From positions 620,001-684,000 of the forward strand of contig NZ_CP053697.2 in the NCBI RefSeq assembly GCF_013200955.2: DNA of 64,000 nt. Direction: 5' to 3'. Made by a program: the position numbers and the translations under genes. Every line of letters starts with the position of its first letter. Position 1 is the first letter of the stretch. The notes under the pieces were generated by a model. The model saw nothing but the letters and a program-made list of their open reading frames with translations. It was not told where the DNA came from and ran no database searches. This DNA comes from Pseudomonas campi (lineage in GTDB: Bacteria; Pseudomonadota; Gammaproteobacteria; Pseudomonadales; Pseudomonadaceae). This document shows, in pieces, positions 17,574 to 26,249 of this stretch.

Positions 17574-18566
17574 ATGAGTAACTTGTGTTTGGTAACCGGC
17601 GCTAACGGGCATCTCGGCAACACGCTGGTGAGAGCGTTGCTTGAGCGAGGCGAAAGGGTACGGGCCGGCGTGCGCGATCTCGACAACCACGTACCGTTCG
17701 CGGGGCTGTCCTGCGAACTCGTGTATGCAGAGCTGCAGGACAAGGCAGCCATGCTCCAGGCACTGGAGGGCGTGGACGTGCTGTATCAGGTCGCCGCCGT
17801 GTTCAAGCACTGGGCGAAGGACCCGCAGGCAGAAATCATCGATCCGAATGTCAACGGTACCCGCATCCTCATGGAGGCGGCGGCGGAGGCCGGCGTCAAA
17901 CGGATTGTCTACGTCAGTTCGGTCGCCGCGGTCGGCCAGAACGGGCTGCCGTTGACCGAAGACGACTGGAGCGCCGAAGAGCACAACGCCTACTTCAAGT
18001 CCAAGATTCTTGCCGAACGAGCCGCCTGGCATGCAGCGCAAACCCATGGCCTGTGGATGGTCTCGGTGCTGCCATCCGCCATGATCGGCCCTAACGCACT
18101 GCGCCTCACCGACACGATGAACTTCCTCGCGTCAGTGCAGAAGCGCGAGGTGCCCCTCGATCCAAACTTCCACTTCAATTTCGTCGACGTGCGCGACGTG
18201 GCGCAGGGCATGATTCAGGCGGCGGCAAAGGGGCGTCCGGGTCATCGCTACATCCTGGCCAATGAGCGTTCGTCGCCGCTGGCTTCGCTCGTCGCCGCCG
18301 CCAACACGGTCACGCCCGGCTATCGTCTACCTCCCCAGGCCCCCAAGTGGTTGCTGCTCTGCGTGGCATGGCTGAAAGAGCGCGTGGCCCACATCACCGG
18401 TACGCCCGCCAATTTGCTCGTCAGCCAGGTGCGGATGTTCTACGGCATCAAGCAGGAATACAGCATTGCCAAAGCACGGGCCGAGCTGGGCTATCAGCCG
18501 AAACCTCCGGAGGAGGCGCTAAGAATGGCCTTTGCGTATCTGAGTGTAAGGCAGGCTCGAGCTTAG
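17574..18566 (+). CDS. NAD(P)-dependent epimerase/reductase, dihydroflavonol-reductase-like
   Basis: 330 aa, with AAGGAAG about 8 bases before the ATG. The N-terminal Rossmann motif is TGANGHLG (residues 8-15). The catalytic YFKSK (Y-x-x-x-K) lies near residue 143, with VSSVAA supplying the Ser region. This is an extended SDR of the dihydroflavonol-4-reductase or 3-beta-HSD-like group, reducing a carbonyl compound not identifiable here. A MerR-type promoter drives it. It converges with the merR gene and overlaps it by 4 bp at the 3' ends. The pair forms a self-contained inducible cassette, probably for an aldehyde or xenobiotic. Confidence 0.85.
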   Translation: MSNLCLVTGANGHLGNTLVRALLERGERVRAGVRDLDNHVPFAGLSCELVYAELQDKAAMLQALEGVDVLYQVAAVFKHWAKDPQAEIIDPNVNGTRILMEAAAEAGVKRIVYVSSVAAVGQNGLPLTEDDWSAEEHNAYFKSKILAERAAWHAAQTHGLWMVSVLPSAMIGPNALRLTDTMNFLASVQKREVPLDPNFHFNFVDVRDVAQGMIQAAAKGRPGHRYILANERSSPLASLVAAANTVTPGYRLPPQAPKWLLLCVAWLKERVAHITGTPANLLVSQVRMFYGIKQEYSIAKARAELGYQPKPPEEALRMAFAYLSVRQARA

Positions 18567-18943
18567 GTAGCGCAAGCCGGTTGTGGGGGCTGGGCGAATA
18601 GCACATTGATGTCGCGCTTCAACTCGATGAGTCGCCCATCCAGCGCTTTGAGCGCTTCAATCTGCGCCTGCACTTGCAGGCGCTTTGCTTCAATACCTGC
18701 ATTCGCAAGTTCGAGCGGAAAGCGATTCTGCCGGTTCTTTTCCTCGGTCACCGTACCCAGCTCCGACAGCTTGAACCCTGCAGACTGTGCCACGCGGATG
18801 ATCCGCACGATGTCGACATGGTGCGGCGTATAGAAACGGTACGTGCCCCGGCGGCTCGGTTCGGGCAGCAAGCCGAGACTTTCGTACAAACGAATGGCCT
18901 TCGGTGTACAGCCCGTCAGCGCGGCAATTCTTCCGATGTACAT
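18563..18943 (-). CDS. MerR-family transcriptional regulator
   Basis: 126 aa. I chose the ATG at 18943 because AGGAAAGG precedes it; the frame is open further upstream but without a better site. The N-terminal winged HTH is classic MerR (MYIGRIAALTGCTPKAIRLY, then YRFYTPHHVDIVRII), followed by a coiled-coil dimerisation helix (about residues 80-115). The C-terminal effector region is very short and has no Cys pair, so a metal sensor is unlikely. The probable target is the palindromic promoter at 17496. Confidence 0.88.
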   Translation of the reverse strand: MYIGRIAALTGCTPKAIRLYESLGLLPEPSRRGTYRFYTPHHVDIVRIIRVAQSAGFKLSELGTVTEEKNRQNRFPLELANAGIEAKRLQVQAQIEALKALDGRLIELKRDINVLFAQPPQPACAT

Positions 18944-19058
18944 GCCTTTCCTGCTCCCTGAGTTGCCGCCAAAGCGCCCGATTGTAGGCGCTCCCCATTG
19001 GGCTGGCCACCTGATCCCATATGGCAAAACCGTGCGCCAAGGTGGCGGTGAGTTTTTC

Positions 19059-19121
19059 TAGGTGCGAGCTCTGCTCGCGCAGCTCCAGGGGATACCGGTT
19101 CGCGAGCAGAGCTCGCTCCTA
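19059..19121. repeat. REP-like palindrome, family A
   Basis: Imperfect inverted repeat: GCGAGCTCTGCTCGCG on the left and CGCGAGCAGAGCTCGC on the right, edged by TAGG and TCCTA. The same palindrome is at 52492-52555. It lies at the right edge of the MerR/reductase cassette, touching the end of the downstream gene. Confidence 0.8.
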
Positions 19122-19613
19122 CAGATTTCCCGCAGCGCCGCGTGCGTTCTTCTTCTGCAGGATCAGCGACGCTTCGTTGTAGGCATTCTGGAAGGCATCG
19201 CCGCCGATCCACGCCACGGCCGTGTCTTCGTCTTCATCGTGGAAGAGCGCGCGGTAGGTGATCAGCAGGCCCATCATGAAGTCGGTGGCCGCGTCTTCCG
19301 CTTCCTCCGCAACCACCAGCTCCAGCACCGGGTATTGCAGGAACACCAGACACATCGCCAGCAGACTGATGCCTTCGCCGGCTTTCATCGCCTCGAACAG
19401 ATCGTCGAAGTCGGCCGGGTCGAAACCGTTCTCTTCGATGTCTTGGAAGTCGAAGGTGCTCAGGTCGATTGCCACATCATCGAACGGCTCGTTGATCAGT
19501 GGGTTGGCCAGTAGCGGATGGACGACATTGACCTTGGCCTTGCCCGCACGGTTCTGCTTGGCCTTGGCTTTGGCCCGCTGGGCACGTTTTTGCTGTTTAT
19601 CCGGGGAGGCCAT
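19119..19613 (-). CDS. Conserved Pseudomonas hypothetical protein
   Basis: About 164 aa from the ATG at 19613, which has AAGGA about 10 bases upstream; an ATG at 19649 would add 12 residues. The N-terminus is very basic (KQQKRAQRAKAKAKQNR), followed by an acidic middle (DPADFDDLFEAMKAG) and a helical C-terminal domain with HDEDEDTAVAWIGGD. The basic tail suggests nucleic-acid or ribosome contact, but that is inference. Its last 206 bp are duplicated at 17094-17299. It looks like the intact native copy. Confidence 0.75.
   Translation of the reverse strand: MASPDKQQKRAQRAKAKAKQNRAGKAKVNVVHPLLANPLINEPFDDVAIDLSTFDFQDIEENGFDPADFDDLFEAMKAGEGISLLAMCLVFLQYPVLELVVAEEAEDAATDFMMGLLITYRALFHDEDEDTAVAWIGGDAFQNAYNEASLILQKKNARGAAGNL
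19137..19342. repeat. 206-bp direct repeat, right copy
   Basis: This is the 3' part of the intact gene at 19119-19613 and the partner of 17094-17299. The 8 differences from the left copy show that the copies were not made by a very recent simple duplication. Confidence 0.9.
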
Positions 19614-19810
19614 GGCGGCGAGTTCCTTGTGCGATGCAGCCATCTTCATGGCCCAGGGTAATCGGGCGCCAATTGTATTCAGTCTTGGCCGGGTTCGGCG
19701 GCCAAAGGGGCAGGTTTTTTCGTCGGCTAAACGACGGGGTGCAGTCCTTGGCAGATGCTCGACCAGCCCCGTTGGTTTAACTATCGCCTAGGAAAACCGG
19801 AGCGATCCAG

Positions 19811-21970
19811 TCATTTGCTATCCAGTGCAAAGTAGGTGACCGGCTGGCCAACTTGTTGCCAGGCAAAGGAGTGGGCGAATTGCAGCACACTGGCCACTGG
19901 CAACGGCTTGCTGAAGAAATAGCCTTGCACAGAATCGCAGGCCGAACTGACCAGGAACTTCAGCTGCTCTTCGGTTTCGACGCCCTCGGCGACCACGCGT
20001 AGACCCAATCGATGAGCCAAGTGGGCGATCGAGTCGCACAATGACGCCACCTTGTCGTCCGACTCGATATTCATGACGAAGGATCGATCGATCTTCAGCG
20101 TCTCGATAGGGAACTGCTTCAGATAGGCCAGGGACGAATAGCCGGTGCCGAAGTCATCAATCGAGATGCTGACGCCCAGTTCGGTCAGCGCCTGCATGAT
20201 GGAGATGGCGCACGCTGGCGAGCTCATGGCACAACTCTCGGTGATCTCCAGATCGAGGTGTTCAGGGCGCAATCCCGTCTCGCTCAGGACGGTTGCCACC
20301 AGCGGCAGCAACTCGCTGTCCTGGAACTGCTGCGCGCTGAGATTGACCGAGACCGTCACGTCCGCCAGTCCTGCTGCCTGCCACTCCTTGAGTTGGCGGC
20401 AGGCCTCGCGCAGGCTCCAGGTGTCGAGGGTGGTAATCAGCCCCGTCTGCTCGGCAATCGGGATAAAGGCGTTGGGCGGTATCAGACCCTTTTCCGGATG
20501 CTGCCAGCGAATCAGCGCCTCCAGGCCCGTCACGCGCCCTTTAGCCAGATCTACCTGTGGCTGGTAATACAGAATGAACTGGTTTTCCTTGATCGCCGTG
20601 CGCAAGTCCGCCTCGACTTGCACCCGGTTGAGCAATTGTTGCTTCAGGCTTTCATCGAAGAACGCATAGCGTTGCCCACCTTGGGACTTGGCTAGGTACA
20701 TGGCCATATCGGCCTTGCTGATCAGCTCGAAGTGGTCCGTGCCGTCATCCGGAAACAGGCACACACCAATGCTGGCGCTGATCAATATCTCAGCCTCATC
20801 CAGCACATAGGGCATGGCGATGGCGCCTGCAATCCGCTGGGTAAACGCCGCGACGCTTTCCTTCGTGGGCAGGCCATCGAGAATAACGATGAACTCATCG
20901 CCGCCCTGGCGCGCTGCCAGGCCATGCCCTGCGACAAGCGCCTGCAGCCGGTGACCGACCTCGGTCAACAGCCGATCACCCACCTGATGACCGCGGACTT
21001 CATTGATCAGTTTGAAGGCATCGAGGTCCAGCACCAGCACCGCGAACATCGCCGCGGATAATGGCGCCGCCGCGATACGCTGCTGCAACTGCTGCTGCAG
21101 GCTGTACTGGTTGGCCAGCCCGGTCAGCACATCATGGTGGGCCAGGTAATTGATCCGTGCTTCTGCGGCCTTGCGCGCGCTGATATCGATATAGCTGGCG
21201 CGCAACAGCCGGTGCGCCGTGCCTGGCAGCATGACCAGGCGCATTTCACATTGCACACCATGGCCATCGGCATGCCGCAGCTGCCGTTCGAACACCACCT
21301 CCTCGCCAGCCAGGGCGGCGTCATGATTGAGGCGGATGGTTTGGCTGGCCGGCAGGCCATCCAGCTGCGGCAGATCGCCATACAGCGACGCGATATCACC
21401 GGCCAGCAGCTCCTCGCGTGAGCGCCCGGTCAATTGCTCGGCTTTCCTGTTCACCTCAACAAAATGCTGGAGATCGACATCGAACAGGAAAATCGCCTCC
21501 GGCGCCTGCTCGATCATGCTGCGAAAGCGCGCTTCACTTTCACCCAGCGCCAGGGTGCGCTGCTCGACCAGGCTTTCCAGGCGGCTGCTCAGTTGGTAGA
21601 GCTTCAGATGGGTCGCGACCCGCGCGAGCAGCTCGCCGCGGTCAAAGGGTTTGCTGAGAAAATCCACCGCGCCGAGTTCGAAACCCCTGATCTTGTCGTC
21701 GCTCTCGGTCACCGCGCTGAGGAAGATCAGCGGAATATTGCAGGTCAGTGGGTTGGCCTTGAAGCGCCGACAGGTCTCGAAACCGTCAATGCCCGGCATG
21801 CGTACGTCGAGCAGCACCAGATCCGGTGGCGCTGCCTCTGCCGAGCGCAGGGCCAGCTCACCACTGGCCGCGGCACGCACCCGATAACCTTCCTGCTTCA
21901 GCGTATCGGCCAGCAGCCTGAGCGAGGCCAGGGTGTCGTCGACGATGAGGATCGTGCCCTTGTCCGTCAT
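19811..21970 (-). CDS. Response regulator with PAS, GGDEF and EAL domains
   Basis: 719 aa. The REC domain (about 5-120) has acidic residues at 11-12 and phosphoacceptor Asp55 (LLDVRMPG). A linker coiled coil is followed by PAS (about 145-270), GGDEF (about 285-440, intact RQGGDEF near 357) and EAL (about 460-705, intact LEALIRW near 483, DDFGTGYSSL, DRSFV). It should make or break cyclic-di-GMP in response to phosphorylation. Both catalytic signatures are intact, so the direction of activity cannot be told. Its ATG overlaps the stop of the hybrid kinase by 4 bp (ATGA), so the kinase is the obvious phosphodonor. Confidence 0.92.
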   Translation of the reverse strand: MTDKGTILIVDDTLASLRLLADTLKQEGYRVRAAASGELALRSAEAAPPDLVLLDVRMPGIDGFETCRRFKANPLTCNIPLIFLSAVTESDDKIRGFELGAVDFLSKPFDRGELLARVATHLKLYQLSSRLESLVEQRTLALGESEARFRSMIEQAPEAIFLFDVDLQHFVEVNRKAEQLTGRSREELLAGDIASLYGDLPQLDGLPASQTIRLNHDAALAGEEVVFERQLRHADGHGVQCEMRLVMLPGTAHRLLRASYIDISARKAAEARINYLAHHDVLTGLANQYSLQQQLQQRIAAAPLSAAMFAVLVLDLDAFKLINEVRGHQVGDRLLTEVGHRLQALVAGHGLAARQGGDEFIVILDGLPTKESVAAFTQRIAGAIAMPYVLDEAEILISASIGVCLFPDDGTDHFELISKADMAMYLAKSQGGQRYAFFDESLKQQLLNRVQVEADLRTAIKENQFILYYQPQVDLAKGRVTGLEALIRWQHPEKGLIPPNAFIPIAEQTGLITTLDTWSLREACRQLKEWQAAGLADVTVSVNLSAQQFQDSELLPLVATVLSETGLRPEHLDLEITESCAMSSPACAISIMQALTELGVSISIDDFGTGYSSLAYLKQFPIETLKIDRSFVMNIESDDKVASLCDSIAHLAHRLGLRVVAEGVETEEQLKFLVSSACDSVQGYFFSKPLPVASVLQFAHSFAWQQVGQPVTYFALDSK

Positions 21971-24672
21971 GCTCCGTATCCTTGTTTGATGCAGGACAGC
22001 GCATCAAGCATGGAAGCATAGTCCAGTTGTTCCGCCAGGCGCTGCAGGTGCTGAGCCAGCAAGGCGTCGACCTCGCTAACCCGGATGATCGCGGCCTCGA
22101 TCCGTTCGCTTTCGAGGATTTCCAGGGCCTGCGCCAGGGCCTGACATAACTCGGCGGGAAGCTGTGCCAGGCGCTCTTTCAGTTCGCCCGGCTCCAAGGT
22201 GGTCGCGGGGCTCTCCACCGCTGAGTAGTCGTACTCCAGCCCCAGCAGCCTGGCCATGCAGTCGAATATTTCGTCCGCCCGATAGGGTTTACGCACGTAG
22301 TCGTCCATGCCGGCAGCAATCAGGTCGGCCCGTTGCTCCTGGAAAGTCGACGCCGAGACCGCGGCAATTTTCACTTGCCGGCCGCCGGGTAGCTCACGGA
22401 TCTGGCGCATGGCTTCGATACCGTCCATCACCGGCATGCGCCAATCCATCCAGATGAAATCCGGCTGCCAGGATTGGAAGCGCTCGACCGCCTGCGCGCC
22501 ATTCTCGGCCTGTTCGACCTGGAAGCCCGCCTGGCGCAGCAGCAGATCCAGAAGGTTGCGGTTCTCCGGCTGATCATCCGCCACCAGAATGCGCCAGGCC
22601 CGCTGCCCGGCAGCCAGATGCACAGTGCCGCGCTGGAGCTCCCCGGGGGTAACGGGTGCGCCGGCAACGGCCGCCTCGACATTGACCTCCACATGGAAGA
22701 CCGAGCCCTGGCCCACGGTGCTTTCAACGGTAATGGTGCCGCCCATCAACTGGACGAATTCGCGCGTAATCGGCAGGCCCAGCCCGGTACCGCTGCGACT
22801 GGCCTGCCGGCCGCCCTGCACAAAGGGTTCGAAGATCGCGGCGAGGTCGCTCTGGGCAATACCTGAGCCGCTGTCTTGCACATCCAGCATCAGGCGGATT
22901 AGCCCATCCTGCGGCTGGGCCGAGAGGCGCACCGATATAGCGCCGACCGTGGTGTTCTTGATCGCGTTGCCAATCAGGTTGACCAGTATCTGGCGCAGCT
23001 TCCTTTCGTCGGCACTGATCCAGCGCGGCAGATCGGCAGCCAGTTCGACCTGCAGCTGCAGGCCTTTCTCTTCGGCCCTGCCGCGCAACATCCGGGCGAC
23101 ATCCTCGACCATGTTGGCCAGGTCGAAGGCGCTCAATGCCAGTTGCATCTGCCCCGATTCGATTTTGGCCATGTCCAGCACATCGTTGATCAGATTGAGC
23201 AGGTGCGCCCCGCTCTTGTTGACGATGGCCAGGTAGTCCCGCTGCACACCCTGCAGCGTGGAATCCCGCTGCATCAGGTCCGAGTAGCCGAGAATCGCGT
23301 TCATCGGCGTGCGCAGCTCATGGCTCATGTTGGCGAGAAACATGCTCTTGGCCTGGTTGGCCGCCTCAGCCTGGCGGAGCGCCTGCTGCAGAGCGCTGGT
23401 GCGCTGCGCCACCAGTTCCTCGAGATGGGCACGATGCTGCTGCAGTTCCTGCTCGGTACGCTTGCGCTCCGTCACGTCGAAATTGATGCCCACCATACGC
23501 AACGCCTGCCCGGACTCCGATCTGATCGCGTTGCCGATACCGGCGATAACATGCACCGAACCATCGGCCCAGATGACACGAAACTCCGTGCTGTAGGAGC
23601 GCTCGCCATTCAGTGCCGCCGCCACGTCCGCCATGGTGCGTTCGCGGTCTTCAGGTGCCAGGGATTGCGCCCAGCAATCGATGGTCCCAGTGAATTGCTC
23701 CCGGGGGATGCCATACAGCTGGTACATGGCGTCATCCCAGACCAGCTCGTTACTGAGCACATCCCAATCCCAAATTCCCAGGTGAGCGGCTTCAGTGGCC
23801 AGGTGCAAACGCTCCTCACTGATGCGCAAGCGGGCTTCGGCTTGCTGGCGCTCGCTCATTTCCTTCTGCAACTCCACCAGTTGCGCCTTGGCCATCTGGT
23901 GGATTTTGATGGTTTCGCCCCAGACACCGAAGATCGGGAAAAAGTAACCGAGCAGCTTCAACAGGTGGGCGGCATCCCAGTGCGCGTCATAAAACACCTG
24001 CGCATCGAACACGAACAGATGTACCAGCACCTGGAACGCCGCACACAGCACGATGCTCAGCAACAGCGGGCTGCGCGACAGCCTGCGGAAGTAGAGGCGG
24101 CAGTACAGCAGGAAGATGCAGAAAAACGAGAAACCGAGGAACAGCTCAAGCAGTTGCTTGCTGCTGGAGCCGATACGCACAACGCTGGAAAGCCCTGCCG
24201 AGTGGAAGATGCTCAACGCAATAAGCACCGAGCAGACAAAGCCGATAGCGTTGAAAATGCAGGCGTAACGAACCCTTCTCTCGGCCGCTACTTCGCCTTT
24301 ACCAAAAAAGTAGGCGATGGCAAAAAATATCAACAAGGTTGCCCGGCCGGTTAGCCAGGTCGTGGAAATGGCCCAGCGGATTTGCGCGGGGGGATCGATC
24401 CACAGCCGGTCAAAGGCAAACAGGGCATGGATAAACTCCTCGCCGCCAATCTGCACCAAGCCAATCGAGACGAATAGAAAGAACCAGCGCCCGGTGGTGA
24501 GAAAGTGCAGCAACACCATCACCCCCGCTGTCACGGCCACCAGCGCAGAGGACAGTTCGAGCAGGGCATGCACATCGCTGCTGCTCTGCCAGGTGGCACC
24601 CGCAATCACTGGGTAGAAGAGCAAGAGGCTGAAGCTCAGGAGGATCAAGAGCGCATCTTTTCTTACGCTCAT
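21967..24672 (-). CDS. Membrane-bound hybrid sensor histidine kinase
   Basis: 901 aa. Residues 1-260 hold about seven or eight hydrophobic helices (a MASE-like sensor). Then come a coiled coil, a PAS/PAC domain (about 290-410), HisKA with MSHELRTP (His near 451), HATPase with DSGSGI and GTGLGL, and a REC domain with Asp near 741 (WMDWRMPVMDG). A 100-residue C-terminal helical tail sits where an Hpt domain could be, but no clear phospho-His motif is seen. It probably passes phosphate to the overlapping REC-PAS-GGDEF-EAL protein. The ligand is unknown. It is divergent from the pyocin-immunity relic. Confidence 0.9.
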   Translation of the reverse strand: MSVRKDALLILLSFSLLLFYPVIAGATWQSSSDVHALLELSSALVAVTAGVMVLLHFLTTGRWFFLFVSIGLVQIGGEEFIHALFAFDRLWIDPPAQIRWAISTTWLTGRATLLIFFAIAYFFGKGEVAAERRVRYACIFNAIGFVCSVLIALSIFHSAGLSSVVRIGSSSKQLLELFLGFSFFCIFLLYCRLYFRRLSRSPLLLSIVLCAAFQVLVHLFVFDAQVFYDAHWDAAHLLKLLGYFFPIFGVWGETIKIHQMAKAQLVELQKEMSERQQAEARLRISEERLHLATEAAHLGIWDWDVLSNELVWDDAMYQLYGIPREQFTGTIDCWAQSLAPEDRERTMADVAAALNGERSYSTEFRVIWADGSVHVIAGIGNAIRSESGQALRMVGINFDVTERKRTEQELQQHRAHLEELVAQRTSALQQALRQAEAANQAKSMFLANMSHELRTPMNAILGYSDLMQRDSTLQGVQRDYLAIVNKSGAHLLNLINDVLDMAKIESGQMQLALSAFDLANMVEDVARMLRGRAEEKGLQLQVELAADLPRWISADERKLRQILVNLIGNAIKNTTVGAISVRLSAQPQDGLIRLMLDVQDSGSGIAQSDLAAIFEPFVQGGRQASRSGTGLGLPITREFVQLMGGTITVESTVGQGSVFHVEVNVEAAVAGAPVTPGELQRGTVHLAAGQRAWRILVADDQPENRNLLDLLLRQAGFQVEQAENGAQAVERFQSWQPDFIWMDWRMPVMDGIEAMRQIRELPGGRQVKIAAVSASTFQEQRADLIAAGMDDYVRKPYRADEIFDCMARLLGLEYDYSAVESPATTLEPGELKERLAQLPAELCQALAQALEILESERIEAAIIRVSEVDALLAQHLQRLAEQLDYASMLDALSCIKQGYGA

Positions 24673-24778
24673 GCGAGCGCTCCCGGCGCCTGACAGCCTG
24701 TGGCGTGTGCGGACATGGTGAGCCTCCCAGCGTGGTGCGAGCGGATGGCGCGGCTGCCACCTATAAGGAGGATACCTT

Positions 24779-24887
24779 ATGAATCGGCGTCAGCCAGGCG
24801 GGCGACGATATGGCCGAAAGGGCCCAAGAGAACGATCAATCAAGAAGTCAGGCCGGGGCGATTCATATTGATATGCATAGGGGCGGA
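24779..24887 (+). pseudogene. Possible relic of an HNH-nuclease bacteriocin gene
   Basis: AAGGAGG lies just upstream of the ATG at 24779, which opens a 30-codon ORF stopping at 24871. In another frame, running into the immunity gene, the DNA reads AIHIDMHRGG. HID-x-HRG is the C-terminal end of colicin E9/pyocin-type HNH nucleases, whose genes end exactly in front of their immunity genes. I read this as a heavily deleted killer gene: a start region joined to the last few codons. The similarity is only about eight residues long, so this is tentative. Confidence 0.4.
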
Positions 24888-25098
24888 ATGATCAGCCTGA
24901 AAACTAGCATCACCGACTACAGCGAGGACGAGTTCCTCAGACTGATCGAAGAGATTTGCAGTGCTTGCGCAAGCGAGGAGTACCAAGACGAGCTGCTGGA
25001 AAACTTCATTCTGGTGAGTGAGCATCCGGCGGGCTCTGACCTTATTTACTACCCCGAGACAGGCAACGCCTCCCCAAGAGTGAATCGCCCCAGCTTTC

Positions 25099-25944
25099 CT
25101 AGACACTCTCCAAGCTCTGGAAATAGCGCTTTTCAAACTCCACTGGCGATAGCTGCATAGCGCTGCTGTGCCGGCGCTTGGGGTTATAGAACATCTCGAT
25201 GTAATCGAACACATCACTGCGGGCTTCTTCACGGGTTCCGTAGGTTTTCCGTCGGATGCGTTCCCGCTTCAGCAACTGGAAAAAGCTTTCCGCGACCGCG
25301 TTGTCGTGACAGTTACCGCGTCGGCTCATGCTGCTGATCAGGTTGTTGGCCTTGAGGAAACTCTGCCAGTCCGAGCTGCTGAACTGGCTGCCCTGGTCGG
25401 AATGGATCATCACTTCCTGCTTGGGCTTGCGCCGCCACACCGCCATCAGCAACGCATCGATGGCCAGGTCGCTGCACATCCGAGGCTTCATCGACCAGCC
25501 GATCACTTGGCGAGAAAACAGATCCAGCACCACCGCCAAGTACAACCAGCCCTCATACGTGCGGATGTAAGTGATGTCGGTGACCCAGACCTTGTTCGGT
25601 TCACTGACATTGAACTGCCGCTCCAGACGGTTGGGCGAGGCCACCGTCGGCTTGCCACCGTAGTACCCGGGGCGCCGGCGATAACCGGTCTGCGAGCGCA
25701 GTCCCTCTCTCCTCATCAGGCGAGCCACACGGTGCCGGCCACAAGACTCGCCCAGCTCACGCAGGTCGTCGTGGATCTTGCGGTAGCCGTAGACCCCGCC
25801 GCTTTCCAACCAGGCATGCTTGATCAAGCCCAGCAGACGCTGATCTTCCTTGGCACGCGCGGATTTCGGCTCGGCCAGCCAGGCGTAGTAACCGCTGGGA
25901 TGCACCTTGAGGGTCTGGCAGAGGCGCCGCACCGGGTACTCCAC
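25099..25944 (-). CDS. IS3-family transposase OrfB (DDE integrase core)
   Basis: 281 aa as an independent ORF; it is normally made as an OrfAB fusion by -1 frameshifting at the AAAAAAG of 26004-26010. An HTH_21 region comes first (HPSGYYAWLAEPKS, GVYGYRKIHDDL), then the rve integrase core with DDE residues in WVTDITYIRT, HSDQGSQF and GNCHDNAVAESFF. The C-terminus NPKRRHSSAMQLSPVEFE is typical of the family. It cuts and joins the IS ends. Confidence 0.95.
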   Translation of the reverse strand: MEYPVRRLCQTLKVHPSGYYAWLAEPKSARAKEDQRLLGLIKHAWLESGGVYGYRKIHDDLRELGESCGRHRVARLMRREGLRSQTGYRRRPGYYGGKPTVASPNRLERQFNVSEPNKVWVTDITYIRTYEGWLYLAVVLDLFSRQVIGWSMKPRMCSDLAIDALLMAVWRRKPKQEVMIHSDQGSQFSSSDWQSFLKANNLISSMSRRGNCHDNAVAESFFQLLKRERIRRKTYGTREEARSDVFDYIEMFYNPKRRHSSAMQLSPVEFEKRYFQSLESV

Positions 25945-25970
25945 CGACAGCTTTCTGATAACGGCGTACT

Positions 25971-26249
25971 TCAGCCGGACTCCTTGGCAAAGTACGCGGC
26001 GGCCTTTTTTAGGATGTCTCGCTCTTCAGTCACTCGCTTGAGTTCGGCACGCAGGCGACGCAGTTCGGCCTGCTGATCATCTACCTGCTGCCGCTGTGCT
26101 TGCGGCTTGCTGTAGCGCTTTACCCAGGCGTACAGGCTGTGTGCGGACACGCCTAGACGCTCGGCCACATCGGCAACGCGCAAGCCGCGCTCGGTAATAT
26201 GCTTGACCGCTTCGATCTTGAATTCTTCGGGGTAACGCTGGTTGCTCAT
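25971..26249 (-). CDS. IS3-family transposase OrfA (HTH)
   Basis: 92 aa: an N-terminal HTH (RYPEEFKIEAVKHITERGL, RLGVSAHSLYAWVKRY) followed by a leucine-zipper-like coiled coil (QQVDDQQAELRRLRAELKRV). It ends at 25971, just after the A6G slippery run at 26004-26010 where ribosomes can shift by -1 into OrfB. It binds the IS ends and regulates transposition. A GGAGGTGCC site lies before the ATG. Confidence 0.93.
   Translation of the reverse strand: MSNQRYPEEFKIEAVKHITERGLRVADVAERLGVSAHSLYAWVKRYSKPQAQRQQVDDQQAELRRLRAELKRVTEERDILKKAAAYFAKESG

Noticed and set aside
17073..18047. Minus-strand ORF of 324 codons
   Set aside because: Only its last 75 codons are homologous to a real gene; the remainder is the reverse of the reductase gene and the operator region.
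24700..24891. Plus-strand ORF of 63 codons upstream of the immunity gene
   Set aside because: It overlaps the kinase promoter region, is in a different frame from the HNH-like trace and has no family.
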